Assembly: GCF_022808985.1 (NCBI RefSeq)
Contig: NZ_JAKZFT010000006.1
Span: 186,001-250,000, forward strand
Direction: 5' to 3'
Source of the DNA: Geotalea sp. SG265
Lineage (GTDB): Bacteria; Desulfobacterota; Desulfuromonadia; Geobacterales; Geobacteraceae
Length of the DNA: 64,000 bases
The translations under genes were made by a program, and so were the position numbers. Positions 52,190 to 62,259 of this stretch are shown piece after piece (positions within the stretch are counted from its first letter, which is position 1; each line of letters starts with the position of its first letter). Under the pieces are notes generated by a model. It was not told the DNA's origin, ran no database searches, and saw nothing but the letters and a program-made list of their open reading frames with translations.

Positions 52190-53194
52190 TTACTTGGCAT
52201 AAATCTGGTCAAAGATGCCGCCATCGGCGAAGTGGACCTTCTGCGCCTTGCGCCAGCCGCCGAACTGCTGATCGATGGTAAGGAGCTTTACCTTGGGAAA
52301 GATTTTGCCGTATTTTGCCGCAACCTTTTTGTCCCGGGGGCGGTAGTAATGCCGTGCCGCGATTTCCTGTCCCTCCGGCGTATAGAGATACTTCAGATAG
52401 GCCTCGGCCACCTTGCGCGTCCCCTTGCGATCAACCACCTTGTCTATCACCGTCACCGGGGGCTCGGCCAGGATACTCACCGAGGGCACGACGATCTCGA
52501 ACTTGTCTTTCCCCAGTTCGTTCACCGCCAGGAAGGCCTCGTTTTCCCAAGCGAGAAGCACATCTCCCAGACCGCGCTGGACGAAGGTGGTGGTGGAACC
52601 CCGTGCTCCCGAGTCCAATACCGGTACATTTTTGAAGAGCTTGCGGACGAACTCCTTCGCCTGGGCTTCGTTACCACCCTTCTGTTTCAGGGCATACCCC
52701 CATGCTGCCAGATAATTCCAGCGGGCCCCCCCCGAGGTTTTGGGATTAGGAGTGATGACGGACACCCCGGGCTTGACCAGGTCGCTCCAATCCTTGATTT
52801 TCTTTGGGTTACCCTTACGGACCAGGAAGACGATGGTGGATGTGTAGGGAGAACTGTTGTGGGGCAAGCGCTTCTGCCATGCCTGCGGTATGAGTTTCGC
52901 CCGATCGTGGATTTCGTCGATGTCGTAGGCCAGGGCCAGCGTCACCACATCGGCGTCGAGACCGTCGATAACGGCCCGAGCCTGCTTGCCGGAACCACCG
53001 TGGGACTGTTTGATGGTGACGTCCTCCCGGGCCTGTTTTTTCCACTGCTTGGCAAAGGCGCTGTTGAAATCCTGATACAATTCGCGGGTCGGGTCATAGG
53101 AAACATTCAGCAGATTGACCTGGGCAAAAGCGGTCAAAGGTATGCTTGTTGCCAGGGCTGCGACGAGAAGAGCCTTACCGATCAATGTCTTCAT
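52190..53194 (-). CDS. sbp: Periplasmic sulfate-binding protein
   Basis: 334 residues with signal peptide (ending AFA). [46 protein letters not shown] and [22 protein letters not shown] are the sulfate/thiosulfate-binding protein signatures. AAAGGAGG lies 8 bases upstream. First gene of the transporter operon, directly downstream of the Rrf2 regulator. Confidence 0.93.
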   Translation of the reverse strand: MKTLIGKALLVAALATSIPLTAFAQVNLLNVSYDPTRELYQDFNSAFAKQWKKQAREDVTIKQSHGGSGKQARAVIDGLDADVVTLALAYDIDEIHDRAKLIPQAWQKRLPHNSSPYTSTIVFLVRKGNPKKIKDWSDLVKPGVSVITPNPKTSGGARWNYLAAWGYALKQKGGNEAQAKEFVRKLFKNVPVLDSGARGSTTTFVQRGLGDVLLAWENEAFLAVNELGKDKFEIVVPSVSILAEPPVTVIDKVVDRKGTRKVAEAYLKYLYTPEGQEIAARHYYRPRDKKVAAKYGKIFPKVKLLTIDQQFGGWRKAQKVHFADGGIFDQIYAK

Positions 53195-53271
53195 TGTAAT
53201 ACCTCCTTTTATTTGCTGCTCATAATATTACATATCTATCAATTTAGTCGTCTAAAAAGCTAAAAAAATTT

Positions 53272-53733
53272 TTATATGTAGTAGTGAAGCGCACCCGTCT
53301 CCAACTGCTCCGCCTTCTCGCTTCGCTCCAGAACATCCGCCAGTGAAGTTCCATCGAGGATATCCGCAATGGCATCTCGCACATCCTTCATCACCAGGCG
53401 TATGCCACATGTGCGCTCGTCCAGACACTCGGTGCACTTGGCGTAGGCGGTCTCACTCACACAGGGAACCGGCGCGAGGGGGCCGTCCAGTATTCTAACG
53501 AGCCGACCGAGACTGATCTCTTTGGGTGGCTTCCCCAGGTAATATCCCCCACCTTTTCCTTTTCGACTCTGGAGGATGCCATGGTTTTTCAGGGTAAGCA
53601 GGATCAGTTCGAGAAACTTTTTCGGGATCTTCTCTTCTTTTGCCAGATCGGCTATCAGTACCGGCCCGTGGTCGTAGACCTTTGCCAGATAGATCATTGC
53701 CTTCAAGCCGTATTTTGTTTTCTTTGAAATCAA
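53272..53733 (-). CDS. Rrf2-family transcriptional regulator
   Basis: 153 residues starting at TTG 53733 (AGGG seven bases upstream). Winged HTH KKTKYGLKAMIYLA...KIPKKFLELILLTLKNHGILQSRKGKGGGYYLGKPP is the Rrf2 type. Four cysteines in PCVSETAYAKCTECLDERTCGI could bind an iron-sulfur cluster or sense thiol status. It lies ahead of the sulfate transport operon on the same strand, so control of sulfur uptake (CymR/IscR-like) is likely. A CCTAT-N7-ATAGG repeat next to its start could be an autoregulatory operator. Confidence 0.87.
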   Translation of the reverse strand: MISKKTKYGLKAMIYLAKVYDHGPVLIADLAKEEKIPKKFLELILLTLKNHGILQSRKGKGGGYYLGKPPKEISLGRLVRILDGPLAPVPCVSETAYAKCTECLDERTCGIRLVMKDVRDAIADILDGTSLADVLERSEKAEQLETGALHYYI

Positions 53734-53741
53734 ATTAATAC

Positions 53742-53758
53742 CCTATCAACTTTATAGG
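53742..53758. promoter_or_regulatory. Operator-like inverted repeat at the Rrf2 start
   Basis: CCTAT-N7-ATAGG, a perfect 5-bp inverted repeat between the -10 element and the start codon, overlapping the ribosome binding region. Position fits repression by the encoded Rrf2 protein. Confidence 0.55.
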
Positions 53759-53762
53759 CTAA

Positions 53763-53791
53763 AGGATAACATTCTTACCTGATATTGTAAA
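53763..53791 (-). promoter_or_regulatory. Sigma70-type promoter of the Rrf2 gene
   Basis: On the minus strand TTTACA, 17 bases, TATCCT; the -10 element is about 30 bases before the TTG start. Confidence 0.6.
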
Positions 53792-53811
53792 GAAATTTTT
53801 CCTGAAAAAAT

Positions 53812-54582
53812 TCACTGCAGGATTATTCGCTGGGGCTGGGTGTATACATTGAATTTTCTGCCGCGCACATAGCCGATGAGGGTTATGCCCAACTGCTCGC
53901 TGAGTTGTACCGCCATATCGGTGGGAGAGGTCCGCGAAGCCATGAGGCCGATGCCCAGGATGGATGCCTTTGCCACCATTTCGCTGGAGATGCGACCGGA
54001 GGTGACCAGCACCTTCCCGGACAGATCAATCCCCTTGAAGAGCGCCTCACCGGCAATACGATCCAGGGTATTGTGGCGGCCCAGGTCTTCGGCATAGAGA
54101 AGCAGATCTTCGCCATCGCCGACCGCTGCAGAATGGATGCCGCCATGGCTGCGGTACTGCTCGGCCCTGCGGGCCAGGTCGTCCATCAGCGCAAACACTG
54201 TCTCGGGGGTAATCCGCAAACCATCGAAGCGTGAAACCGGACTTTGCGCATCTGCGCCGGGCAAGGTGAAGGTAACACCGGTGCCGCAACCGGAGGTAAG
54301 TATAGGCCGCAGCTTGTCCGGCAGTTCTCCCTTGATGCGGATGTTGGCAATGCCGAAATCGTTGCAGACACTGAACATGACAAAGTCATCAAGGCTCGTG
54401 ACAAACCCCTGCAGCCGAAGAAATCCGGCCACCAGAAAGCGCAGATCATGGGGAGAGGCAACGAGAGTCGCCAGTTCACGTTCATTTACCAGCAGCTTGA
54501 GGGGAAATTCCTTTACCGGATGGACCTGGACCGGAGTAAGAGTGCTTCCGTCATAGTGATAGACAGGGATATCTTTGTTCAC
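53812..54582 (-). CDS. fdhD: Formate dehydrogenase accessory sulfurtransferase
   Basis: 256 residues. FdhD carries sulfur from IscS to the bis-MGD cofactor of formate dehydrogenase. Motifs: VNERELATLVASPHDLRFLVAGFL, TSGCGTG (one cysteine where E. coli has CxxC), HGGIHSAAV, AEDLGRHNTLDRIAGEAL and GRISSEMVAKASILGIGLMASRTSPTDMAV. GTG start at 54582 with GAGG six bases upstream. Same strand as the fdn operon, 236 bp after mobA; that gap shows no gene. Confidence 0.9.
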   Translation of the reverse strand: MNKDIPVYHYDGSTLTPVQVHPVKEFPLKLLVNERELATLVASPHDLRFLVAGFLRLQGFVTSLDDFVMFSVCNDFGIANIRIKGELPDKLRPILTSGCGTGVTFTLPGADAQSPVSRFDGLRITPETVFALMDDLARRAEQYRSHGGIHSAAVGDGEDLLLYAEDLGRHNTLDRIAGEALFKGIDLSGKVLVTSGRISSEMVAKASILGIGLMASRTSPTDMAVQLSEQLGITLIGYVRGRKFNVYTQPQRIILQ

Positions 54583-54818
54583 AACAAACCTCGCTGCAGA
54601 GTCGATTGGTGAATTTTACCGGAAGTCACGGCACAAAAACAAGCACTACCAGGAGAAGCCGCCAAACAAAACATGATTATATTCCGGTACCAGAATACCA
54701 GTTTAAGTAACCAATGACAACCATAAATCTAGTAAAAAGACTGAATAGCTTGCGAATCTACAGTTTTACAAAGGTAACTCAAACGTGTATGGCAAAGACA
54801 TTCGAGACGGCAGGGGGA

Positions 54819-55490
54819 TCAAGACAGGTTCAGGGAAAGAGAACGGGAATCGGCATCGGAGCGAAAATGACGGAAAAAGGGGCTTTCGCTGTGCCGCTCG
54901 GCGCGCAACCGGTAGTAATCCATGGGGGTATTTATGTTGCGGAAGTATTTAAAGGCAGGATCGAAGGAGGCGATTTCCTCCTCGGGAACGATCTCAATGT
55001 CCACTTCGGCAAAAAAGGAGGAAATCTTCTTTTCTCCCCGGGCAAGGCTCGCTTCCATGGCCGGCAGACAGGCGCGGCCATAGATGGCATGGAGCGGCTC
55101 AAGACCAGCGGATCCTTTGGGGATTACCACATCGGCATCGGCGGCACGTAAGGCCATATGACGGATGAAATCACTGTCGAGGTAGGGCATGTCGCAGGCA
55201 ACGACAAAGGCAACCGGGCTCCCACTGTGGCAGAGCCCGGCGTGGATGCCGGCCAAGGCCCCCCCGCCGGCAAAAACATCCCTTACTTTCATGCAGGGAA
55301 GAAAGCGGTACTGCTGCGGTACATTGGTGACGACGAGAACTTCGCTGAAAACGGCAGTCAAGCGGCCGTAGACCGTTTCGATCAGCCGACGCCCCCGATA
55401 GGGAAGGAGCGCCTTGTTGCTCCCCATCCTGCTGGACGTGCCGCCGGCCAGGATGACCCCGGTTACCGTCTTCAGAGGGTTATTTGCCAC
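54819..55490 (-). CDS. mobA: Molybdenum cofactor guanylyltransferase
   Basis: 223 residues from a GTG at 55490, overlapping the fdhE stop by 11 bp. It attaches GMP to the molybdopterin to build bis-MGD. The nucleotide-binding loop GVILAGGTSSRMGSNKALLPY and VACDMPYLDSDFI are diagnostic; a longer open frame upstream lies within fdhE. Last gene of the fdn operon. Confidence 0.87.
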   Translation of the reverse strand: MANNPLKTVTGVILAGGTSSRMGSNKALLPYRGRRLIETVYGRLTAVFSEVLVVTNVPQQYRFLPCMKVRDVFAGGGALAGIHAGLCHSGSPVAFVVACDMPYLDSDFIRHMALRAADADVVIPKGSAGLEPLHAIYGRACLPAMEASLARGEKKISSFFAEVDIEIVPEEEIASFDPAFKYFRNINTPMDYYRLRAERHSESPFFRHFRSDADSRSLSLNLS

Positions 55491-56322
55491 GCTCGAATCC
55501 TTCTTTGCCCGCCACGAGATCCAGGTGGATCGTCGCCAGATCTTCCGCCTCCAGGGGCACATCCGCATGCCCCAGGCGCGTATCCCTGGTCTTCAGATAG
55601 CGGCTGCATGCCCGGCAGATATCCACCCTCGTCGGACCTTCCCCGGCCATGAAATAGGAGAGGGTTTCCGGATCGTCATTCCCGCAATAGGGGCACTTCA
55701 ACCGCTTGTAGGGCCATTTGAAGAAGCAGCTGGAACAGGAGAGAAAACGCCTGCCGTCTTCGCCGCAGATTTCACCCATGCCGGCCCGTGAGCCGCAGAT
55801 GGGGCAATACCCTTCCGACCAGCCTTCTACCTGCTCGGGAAGAACGGCCTCGGCATAGAGTTCCAGGGCAGTCTTCAGGGGAATCTCCAGGACGAACTCC
55901 ATGAGGGGCGAAGGGATCGCCAACCGCGCAGCAACTTCCTCGACAACGGCTCTTTCCCGGAACAGACATCTTACAAAGAGAGCTTGCAGGTCCAGTTCCC
56001 CCGATACGATTGCCTGGCGCAGGCGTTGCAGCTCCTCAAGCCCCTCCCTGCTCAGCTGCAGCATGGTGTCGATCACCGCGGCAAGAAAGGCAATTGTCTG
56101 GGGAGCATCGATTTCCAAGTGCTCCGGCGCAAGGAGGGGAAAACCGTTCCTGATTTTTTCCTGCACATGATCCACCGGCTGATTGAAACGGATGCCAGTC
56201 CGCCCCTCCTGGCCGTCGATCAGGTTGTAAAGGGCCTGAAACAACGGCAGGATCTCGCCATATTCAGGTTGCAGGCCGGCGGTCCTGCGCAGAAACTCAA
56301 GTTTGACAGCAGTAGTAGGCAT
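55480..56322 (-). CDS. fdhE: Formate dehydrogenase accessory protein FdhE
   Basis: 280 residues. A rubredoxin-like iron or zinc protein needed for maturation of formate dehydrogenase. Cysteine pairs CPICG, CSSC, CPYCG and CRAC in the C-terminal half are the family pattern, with SYFMAGEGPTRVDICRACSRYLKT. Immediately downstream of fdnI (3 bp) and overlapping mobA. Confidence 0.88.
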   Translation of the reverse strand: MPTTAVKLEFLRRTAGLQPEYGEILPLFQALYNLIDGQEGRTGIRFNQPVDHVQEKIRNGFPLLAPEHLEIDAPQTIAFLAAVIDTMLQLSREGLEELQRLRQAIVSGELDLQALFVRCLFRERAVVEEVAARLAIPSPLMEFVLEIPLKTALELYAEAVLPEQVEGWSEGYCPICGSRAGMGEICGEDGRRFLSCSSCFFKWPYKRLKCPYCGNDDPETLSYFMAGEGPTRVDICRACSRYLKTRDTRLGHADVPLEAEDLATIHLDLVAGKEGFERGK

Positions 56323-56325
56323 TAT

Positions 56326-56937
56326 TTATTCCCCCGTCACTTCCTTGTACCACTTGGGATGATGTTTTTTCGCCCAGGCCCGCGATACCTTACCCCAAAG
56401 CATCGCCTCCAGTGTACCCGGATTGCCGATAGTCCCCAGGTAGACATGGACCACCACGAACATGATGGATGAGACGAAGAGCAGTCCGTGGACCAGCAGG
56501 GACAGCTGGACGATCCAGCGGGGAAACGCCAGCGGCCACCAGATGAAGATGCCGGTAATGCCCAGAAGGATCGTGGCAACGCCGATGAAGACACCGAACA
56601 GCTTCTGGCCGGCATTGAATTTGCCCACTTTCAGATGAATTTCCTTCCGGCTCAGATATCCCCCAAGGTAGCGGAACCATTCCATGTCGTCCTTGTTGAA
56701 GTCGGTGGTTCGGCGCCGGTTGTGGATGAACAGTACCAGCGAACTGATGAAGAACAGGACGCCAGCCACCTTGTGAATGATGATGGCCTTCTGCCCGCCG
56801 CCGAACAGATTGAAATAGCCGGTAAAGAGCCGGGAATAGAGCCCGAGGGCTGAAAGGAGCAGAGTGAAAAAGGTGATGGTGACGAACCAGTGCAGCACCC
56901 GCTCCCTGGTGTTGAAACGATCGATATAGTCATTCAT
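56326..56937 (-). CDS. fdnI: Formate dehydrogenase cytochrome b (gamma) subunit
   Basis: 203 residues from the ATG at 56937, overlapping fdnH by 8 bp. Four membrane helices with haem-ligand histidines in RVLHWFVTITFF, IIHKVAGVLFF, HGLLFVSSIMFVVVHVYLG; FDH-gamma family. It oxidises or reduces quinone with electrons from FdnH. Confidence 0.88.
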   Translation of the reverse strand: MNDYIDRFNTRERVLHWFVTITFFTLLLSALGLYSRLFTGYFNLFGGGQKAIIIHKVAGVLFFISSLVLFIHNRRRTTDFNKDDMEWFRYLGGYLSRKEIHLKVGKFNAGQKLFGVFIGVATILLGITGIFIWWPLAFPRWIVQLSLLVHGLLFVSSIMFVVVHVYLGTIGNPGTLEAMLWGKVSRAWAKKHHPKWYKEVTGE

Positions 56938-57703
56938 GGTGCTCCTCCCCATGCCCGTTTTCATGTTCCGGCCGCTTCGGTCCCACCGTCACGTAATGGA
57001 GCAGCATGGCACCGATGCTTCCCCAGAAACCGAGAATCCCCAGGGGCTTGACCACATCCTTCCAAAGGAAGATGGAGAGAGGAATGGAGGGGCTGGCCGG
57101 CAGGCCGTAAACGGACGGCGGCCCTTCAAGAGCATAGACCACCCCCAGCCCGTCCAAGTCCTTCTCCCCATAAAGGGTCTTTTTCGCCGCTTTCGCCTTG
57201 GCGATCAGCTCGCTGCGGTTGCCGAAACTGATGGCTCCCGTTGGACATGCCTTGGCACATGCCGGCTGCAGCCCCCCGGCAACCCGGTCCTGGCAAAGGT
57301 TGCACTTGGCGACCTTGTCATCTTCGCCATAGCGGGGAATGTTGAAGGGACAGGCAGAGACGCAGTACTTGCAGGAAATGCACTTCTCCTTGTTGTAGGC
57401 GATAATGCCTTCCCTGGTGCGATAGAGCGCCCCGGGCGAGGGGCAGACCTTGATGCAGCCGGCATCGCCGCAATGCATGCAGCGTTCGCTGAAAAAGGCC
57501 CAGGTCACCCCGGCGCCAATTGTCCTCTCCATGAAATGGATGCGGTTATAGAGGTTGGCAGTCAACTGGGCATCTCCCCCCACCCGCTCCTTGCCCGGTT
57601 TATCGGCCTCCAGCTTATTCCACTGCTTGCAGGCCACCTGACAGGAACGGCAACCGATGCAGCGGGAGGTATCGATGAGAAATCCTTTCCTGGTATCGTT
57701 CAT
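56930..57703 (-). CDS. fdnH: Formate dehydrogenase iron-sulfur (beta) subunit
   Basis: 257 residues from the ATG at 57703 (GAGGGGGTG upstream). Four ferredoxin-type sites: CIGCRSCQVACKQ, CMHCGDAGCIKVCP, CISCKYCVSACP and CNLCQDRVAGGLQPACAKACP. The C-terminus has one membrane helix (LGILGFWGSIGAMLLHYVTV), as in FdnH of the formate dehydrogenase-N type. It starts 5 bp after the fdnG stop. Confidence 0.9.
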   Translation of the reverse strand: MNDTRKGFLIDTSRCIGCRSCQVACKQWNKLEADKPGKERVGGDAQLTANLYNRIHFMERTIGAGVTWAFFSERCMHCGDAGCIKVCPSPGALYRTREGIIAYNKEKCISCKYCVSACPFNIPRYGEDDKVAKCNLCQDRVAGGLQPACAKACPTGAISFGNRSELIAKAKAAKKTLYGEKDLDGLGVVYALEGPPSVYGLPASPSIPLSIFLWKDVVKPLGILGFWGSIGAMLLHYVTVGPKRPEHENGHGEEHHE

Positions 57704-57708
57704 GGCGC

Positions 57709-60700
57709 TCACCCCCTCCTCTTCAGCGTGACCATGAAGGCCTTGGTTTCCGGGATCATGGTATTGGCATCCCCGGCCGTGGGGGTCAGCAGGTTGGCCG
57801 CATCACCCACCCCCGGCGTACACCAGCCAAAGCACCAGGGAAGCCCCACCTGGTGAACGAGACGATCGCCGATCTTCATGGGCTTCAAGCGCGGCGTCAC
57901 CAGAGCGACAGCTTCGACGCTACCGCGGGCCGAAGCCACCGTCACCTTGTCGCCATTCTTCACTCCCTTTTCCCTGGCCAGTTCAACGCTCATCTCCACG
58001 AACTGCCGTGGCTGCAATTCAAGGAGCCAGGGGGTGTTGCGGGTCAGAACGCCGGTCTGCCAGTGCTCGGTCACCCGGTAGGTCGTGGCGACGATGGGGA
58101 AGCGGCTGTCGGCCGATGCCAGCACATCCTCCACCGCCGGATCGGCAAAGATTTTCACCGCCGGATTGATCTGCTGCCTGGAAAGCAGGTTCTTCGCCAC
58201 CGGCGACTCCATGGGCTCGTAGTGCTCGGGAAACGGTCCGTCCTTTAGACCGGGGCCGAACAAGGCACCCAGGCCATCAGTGCGCATGATGAAAGGCTTG
58301 CGCCCCTCCTTGGTATCGGCCATGGGTGGCCAAGGGCCGTCGGGCACATCCCCTTCCCACTTGCCCACCTTGCCATCCGGCAGGACCGCAGTGGAATTCC
58401 AATAGATGACCGCCTTCTTCACATTGAAGGGTTTACCCTCCAGGTTCACCGAGGCCCGGTTGTAGATGATGCGCCGGTTGACCGGCCAGCACCAGGACCA
58501 CTCGGGGAACATCCCCAAGCCGGTCGGGTCCTTTTTCACCCGTCGGGCCATCATGTTCCCCTTCTCGTTGTAGCTCTGGCAGTAGATCCAGTTGCCGCAG
58601 GCGGTGCTGCCGTCGGCCTGGAGCTTGGCAAAGCCGTCGATCAGCTCACCCTTCTTGCCCAGCAGTTTCTTCTCCCACGGTTTCGGTGCCGGCGGCGGTT
58701 CCCCCGGCTTGGCCTTGGGCTTGTCCTCCACTTCCACAATAAAGCTGCCGTTGATCTCCTTGGCCACCGCGTGAATATCCACACCGCGGATGATGCCGTC
58801 CGCCCTCTTGAAGCCGTAGTTCCAGGTGAGGTTCGTGAGTTGCTCGGGGAGCGCCCCCCCTTCCTTCTGGTAGAGCCCCTTGATGCGGAAAAAGAGGTCG
58901 TTCATGATCTCCGAGTCCGGTTTCGACTGGCCGAGGGGCTTCACTGCCATATAGCGCCACTGGGCCCAGCGCCCCGAGTTGGTGATGGAGCCCTCCTTTT
59001 CGAAGGAAGCGGCGGCAGGCAGGAGGAAGACCTCCGTATTCACCTTGGCCGGATCCATTCCCGGTCCCCGCCAGAAGGAAGCGGTCTCGTTGTCGAAGAG
59101 ATTGACCGCCACCATCCAGTCCAGCTTGGCCAGGGCCTTGCGCACCTTGTTGGAGTTGGCCCCCGAGCAGGCGGGATTCTGCCCCCAGGCAAAGAAGCCG
59201 CTAAATTTTCCCTTGATCATCTGGTCGAAGATCACCAGCCAAGAGCCGTTCATCCCCGGGTCCATCTTGGGGAGCAACTCGTAGCGAAAATCATTTTCTT
59301 TGGTCGCCTTCGCGCCATAGATGGCCTTCAGGTAGCTGGCGATATATTTGGGGCGATTCTGCCACCAGTTGGCACTCTGAGGATCGCTGCTCTTGGGGGT
59401 GTACTTGGCGTTGTAGGCGGCGAGATCCTTCAGATCCGCAGTTGGCATGGGCAGGTAGCCGGGAAGGATATGGAAGAGGAGTCCGTGATCGGTGGAGCCC
59501 TGGACATTGGACTCGCCGCGCAGGGCGTTGACCCCGCCTCCGGCGACACCGATATTGCCCAAAAGGAGCTGGATGATGGACATGGCCCGGATATTCTGGG
59601 TTCCCACGGTGTGCTGGGTCCAGCCCATGGCATAGAGGGAGGTCCCCGCCTTGTCGGGGGCGCCGGTGGAGGCATAGGCCTTGTACACCTCGACCAGAGT
59701 CTCATTGGGGGTGCCGGTAATGCTGGAGACCATCTCCGGCGTGTAGCGGGCGTAATGTTTTTTCAGCAGCTGAAAAACGCAGCTGGGATCGCTGAGAGTC
59801 GGGTCGGTCAGGGGATTACCGGTTCCATCCTTCTGGAATCCCCAGGATTTAGCATCGTAGCTGCGCTTTTTCGGGTCATAACCGGAGAAGAGGCCGTCAA
59901 GCTCATGGGGCATCCTGAAATCGGCGGATACCAGCATGGCGGCATTGGTGTACTGTTTGACGTAATCGGTGAAGTAAAGCTTGTTCTGCAGGATGTAATT
60001 GATCATGCCGCCCAGGAAGGCAATGTCGGTGCCCGAGCGGAGCGGCGCATAAATGTCCGCCTTGGCCGCACTGCGGGTAAAGCGGGGATCGACGCAGATC
60101 ACTTTGGCCCCTGCGTCCTTGGCCTTCAATATCCAGCGGAAGGAAACCGGGTGATTTTCTGCCGGATTGGCCCCCATGATGAGAATCACATCGGCATTCT
60201 TCAGATCGATCCAGTGGTTGGTCATTGCACCGCGTCCGAACGACTCTGCCAGAGCCGCTACAGTTGCACTGTGTCAAATGCGCGCCTGATGTTCGATGTA
60301 CACCAGGCCCAACCCCCTTAATAATTTTTGGTACAGGTAGCATTCTTCGTTGTCCAGGGCGGCGCTCCCCACCGAGGCGATGCCCATTGTGCGGTTGACG
60401 GTGGCGGTCACCTCTTTTTCAACTTCGGCGTCACCCACCTTCTCCTTCACCTTGATCTTGCTGGTGGGGACAAAACTGGCATCGCGGCTTTTCTTCACCC
60501 GCTTGGCGATCTCGTCCAGGGCCCAGTCCCAGGAGACCGTCTGCCATTCCTTTGAACCCGCCGCACGGTACATGGGCTTTGTCACCCGGGCGGGATTATC
60601 CCGCAGCTGGAACACCGCCGAGCCCTTGGGACAGAGAGCCCCCTCGTTGATGGGATGGTCCGGGTCCCCCTCCACATTGATCAGGTTCCCACCCAGGGTA

Positions 60701-60876
60701 TGCATGATCATGCCGCACCCCACCGAGCAGTAAGGGCAGATGGAAGTGGTCTCCTTGGCGAAGCGGATCGGAAGGTCTTCCGCCTTCGCCTCCAGCGGGG
60801 CCAGATCCAACCCCAGCGCCGACGCCGCAAGGCCTGCGCCGGAGAGTTTGAGAAAGTTCCTTCGCGAAACTGCCAT
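57709..60876 (-). CDS. fdnG: Selenocysteine-containing formate dehydrogenase catalytic subunit (UGA read-through at 60274-60276)
   Basis: 1055 residues if the in-frame TGA at 60276-60274 is read as selenocysteine (residue 201). Around it the chain runs YIEHQARI-U-HSATVAALAESFGRGAMTNHW, the conserved Sec site of formate dehydrogenases; HSATVA and AMTNHW continue in the same frame. The start at 60876 (AAGGAGG upstream) gives a Tat signal (SRRNFLKLSGAG), so the enzyme faces the periplasm. A [4Fe-4S] site CPYCSVGC...LCPKG follows. The bases just after TGA (CACAGTGCAACTGTAGCGGCTCTGGC region) can form a small stem-loop like the fdnG SECIS element. It oxidises formate to CO2 with bis-MGD bound Mo or W. 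Confidence 0.92.
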
Positions 60877-60932
60877 AGCACAACCTCCTTCTGTGAAAAA
60901 AGTCTGCAATCACATGGCACTTGGTTTACGTC

Positions 60933-60960
60933 ACTATAATACTATGTTTTATATTTTCAA
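60933..60960 (-). promoter_or_regulatory. Sigma70-type promoter of the fdn operon
   Basis: On the minus strand TTGAAA, 16 bases, TATAGT, with the -10 element 57 bp before the fdnG start. Confidence 0.6.
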
Positions 60961-61337
60961 GTCAGCAATCATTACCACCTTTACAGTGGTTAATTTTAGC
61001 CAGCAACCAAATATGACATTGTTTTATTGGACCAGCGAACAATATATGGCGCTGCATATTAAAATATCGTCACCTCAATGCCGAAGCTTTAGATATTTCT
61101 GCTTTTCCTTTCGTGGACTTGAAAGAAGGTTGTCCCATGGAGACAGGATCTGCCTGATAAATGGGGTTTATCGCCCTTTGACAATCGTTAGAATCAGGTT
61201 TATAGTGCGCGTTAATCGACGGGTTTTCATTCGTGAGACGATGGAAAGGTTGGAATAATTGGTAGGTTTACGGTTGCAACAGAGAAATATAGGGAAGTAT
61301 CCCTAATTTCCTTAAGAAGAGATATGGAGGAATTATC
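60961..61337. other. AT-rich intergenic region between fdn operon and lipoprotein gene
   Basis: No gene recognised. An open frame crosses it on the plus strand (to 61258) but begins inside antisense fdnG and shows no domain. A consensus promoter lies at 61178-61206. GC content is visibly lower than in the fdn genes. Confidence 0.5.
61178..61206 (+). promoter_or_regulatory. Consensus sigma70 promoter before the AT-rich lipoprotein gene
   Basis: TTGACA (61178-61183), exactly 17 bases, TATAGT (61201-61206). The only strong match ahead of the GTG start at 61338, giving a leader of about 125 bases. Confidence 0.75.
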
Positions 61338-62177
61338 GTGCGACAATTAGTCTGTTTTCTATTATTGCTGGCCCTAACTGGCTGTTCAAAAGATCTGGTG
61401 CAGCATGCCTACCTGAAAAACTACACCTTGGGCGAACCGCAATCCGTTCATATTGGCGAGCCTATAATTAAAATCAGGGATATCTATCGAGAATTTGATG
61501 AAAATCACCCTAGTGTCAAAGGAGTGTGTCTTGAGCCGTCTAGTGACTTTTCCGTATCCGCTAAATATACGGAACGATTCATTGACAGAAGTCTGAAAGT
61601 ATCGGGTTCAAGTCAAAAGCAATATCCATTTAATTATGTCACTAAAATCAACAACGCCGAATATTCTGTGTTTTGGATTGGTGGTGAAAATGGCAAGGAT
61701 TATGGCTTATTGTTCGATGACAGTGGCAAAATTTTTACTGGATATGCTTTCGTTGATAATCATGATAGTAGCAGCATGTACCTATTGAAAGATGTGGTTT
61801 TAGACCCAGCAAACATCACCATGAAAATAACCAAAAATTCCACCCCCTGTAGCGGGTTTAATAACTACGACTCTGATGACATAACTATTGGTGACAATAA
61901 TCTTGAGCTTGTTTATGGCGGAATTAACAACGTTACCATCTCACTCATGTACAGGGAATATACCTGGAACGATCTAGCAAGACCATCCTTCTTCCAAAAC
62001 CTTGTATACGAAACAGGCGCGAAAGAGATTAGATTCAAAGATTTTAAAATTGAAGTTCTTGAATTAAGCAATGAAAAAATTGTCTACAGGGTATTGGAAG
62101 ACAAACTTAAAGATACCACTTTGCGCCGTGATGGCCGGGAATGGCAAACCATTGAGAAAGCGAGAAAAAAAGACTAG
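61338..62177 (+). CDS. Lipoprotein of unknown function
   Basis: 279 residues from a GTG (GGAGG seven bases before). Lipobox LALTGC (Cys18). The mature sequence is polar, rich in Asn, Asp, Tyr and Lys, and looks all-beta; no domain was recognised. Codon use is AT-rich, unlike the genes to the left, and it borders toxin-antitoxin genes, so recent acquisition is likely. Confidence 0.6.
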   Translation: MRQLVCFLLLLALTGCSKDLVQHAYLKNYTLGEPQSVHIGEPIIKIRDIYREFDENHPSVKGVCLEPSSDFSVSAKYTERFIDRSLKVSGSSQKQYPFNYVTKINNAEYSVFWIGGENGKDYGLLFDDSGKIFTGYAFVDNHDSSSMYLLKDVVLDPANITMKITKNSTPCSGFNNYDSDDITIGDNNLELVYGGINNVTISLMYREYTWNDLARPSFFQNLVYETGAKEIRFKDFKIEVLELSNEKIVYRVLEDKLKDTTLRRDGREWQTIEKARKKD

Positions 62178-62259
62178 GGGCGGCGAGAAATGCCCACGCC
62201 TTTGCCCCAAGCAAATCGGAGAGAATAGAGAACTGCCTGGTTTCCCCCGAAAGTCATTA

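Noticed and set aside
57709-60225. Formate dehydrogenase as two separate genes (57709-60225 and 60274-60909)
   Set aside because: The frame between them is continuous except for one TGA, and the residues around it match the selenocysteine site of formate dehydrogenases.
58771-60321. 516-codon open frame on the plus strand opposite fdnG
   Set aside because: Antisense shadow of a GC-rich conserved gene; composition biased and no domain.
60740-61258. 172-codon plus-strand frame crossing into the AT-rich region
   Set aside because: Begins inside antisense fdnG, no ribosome binding site, crosses a likely promoter.
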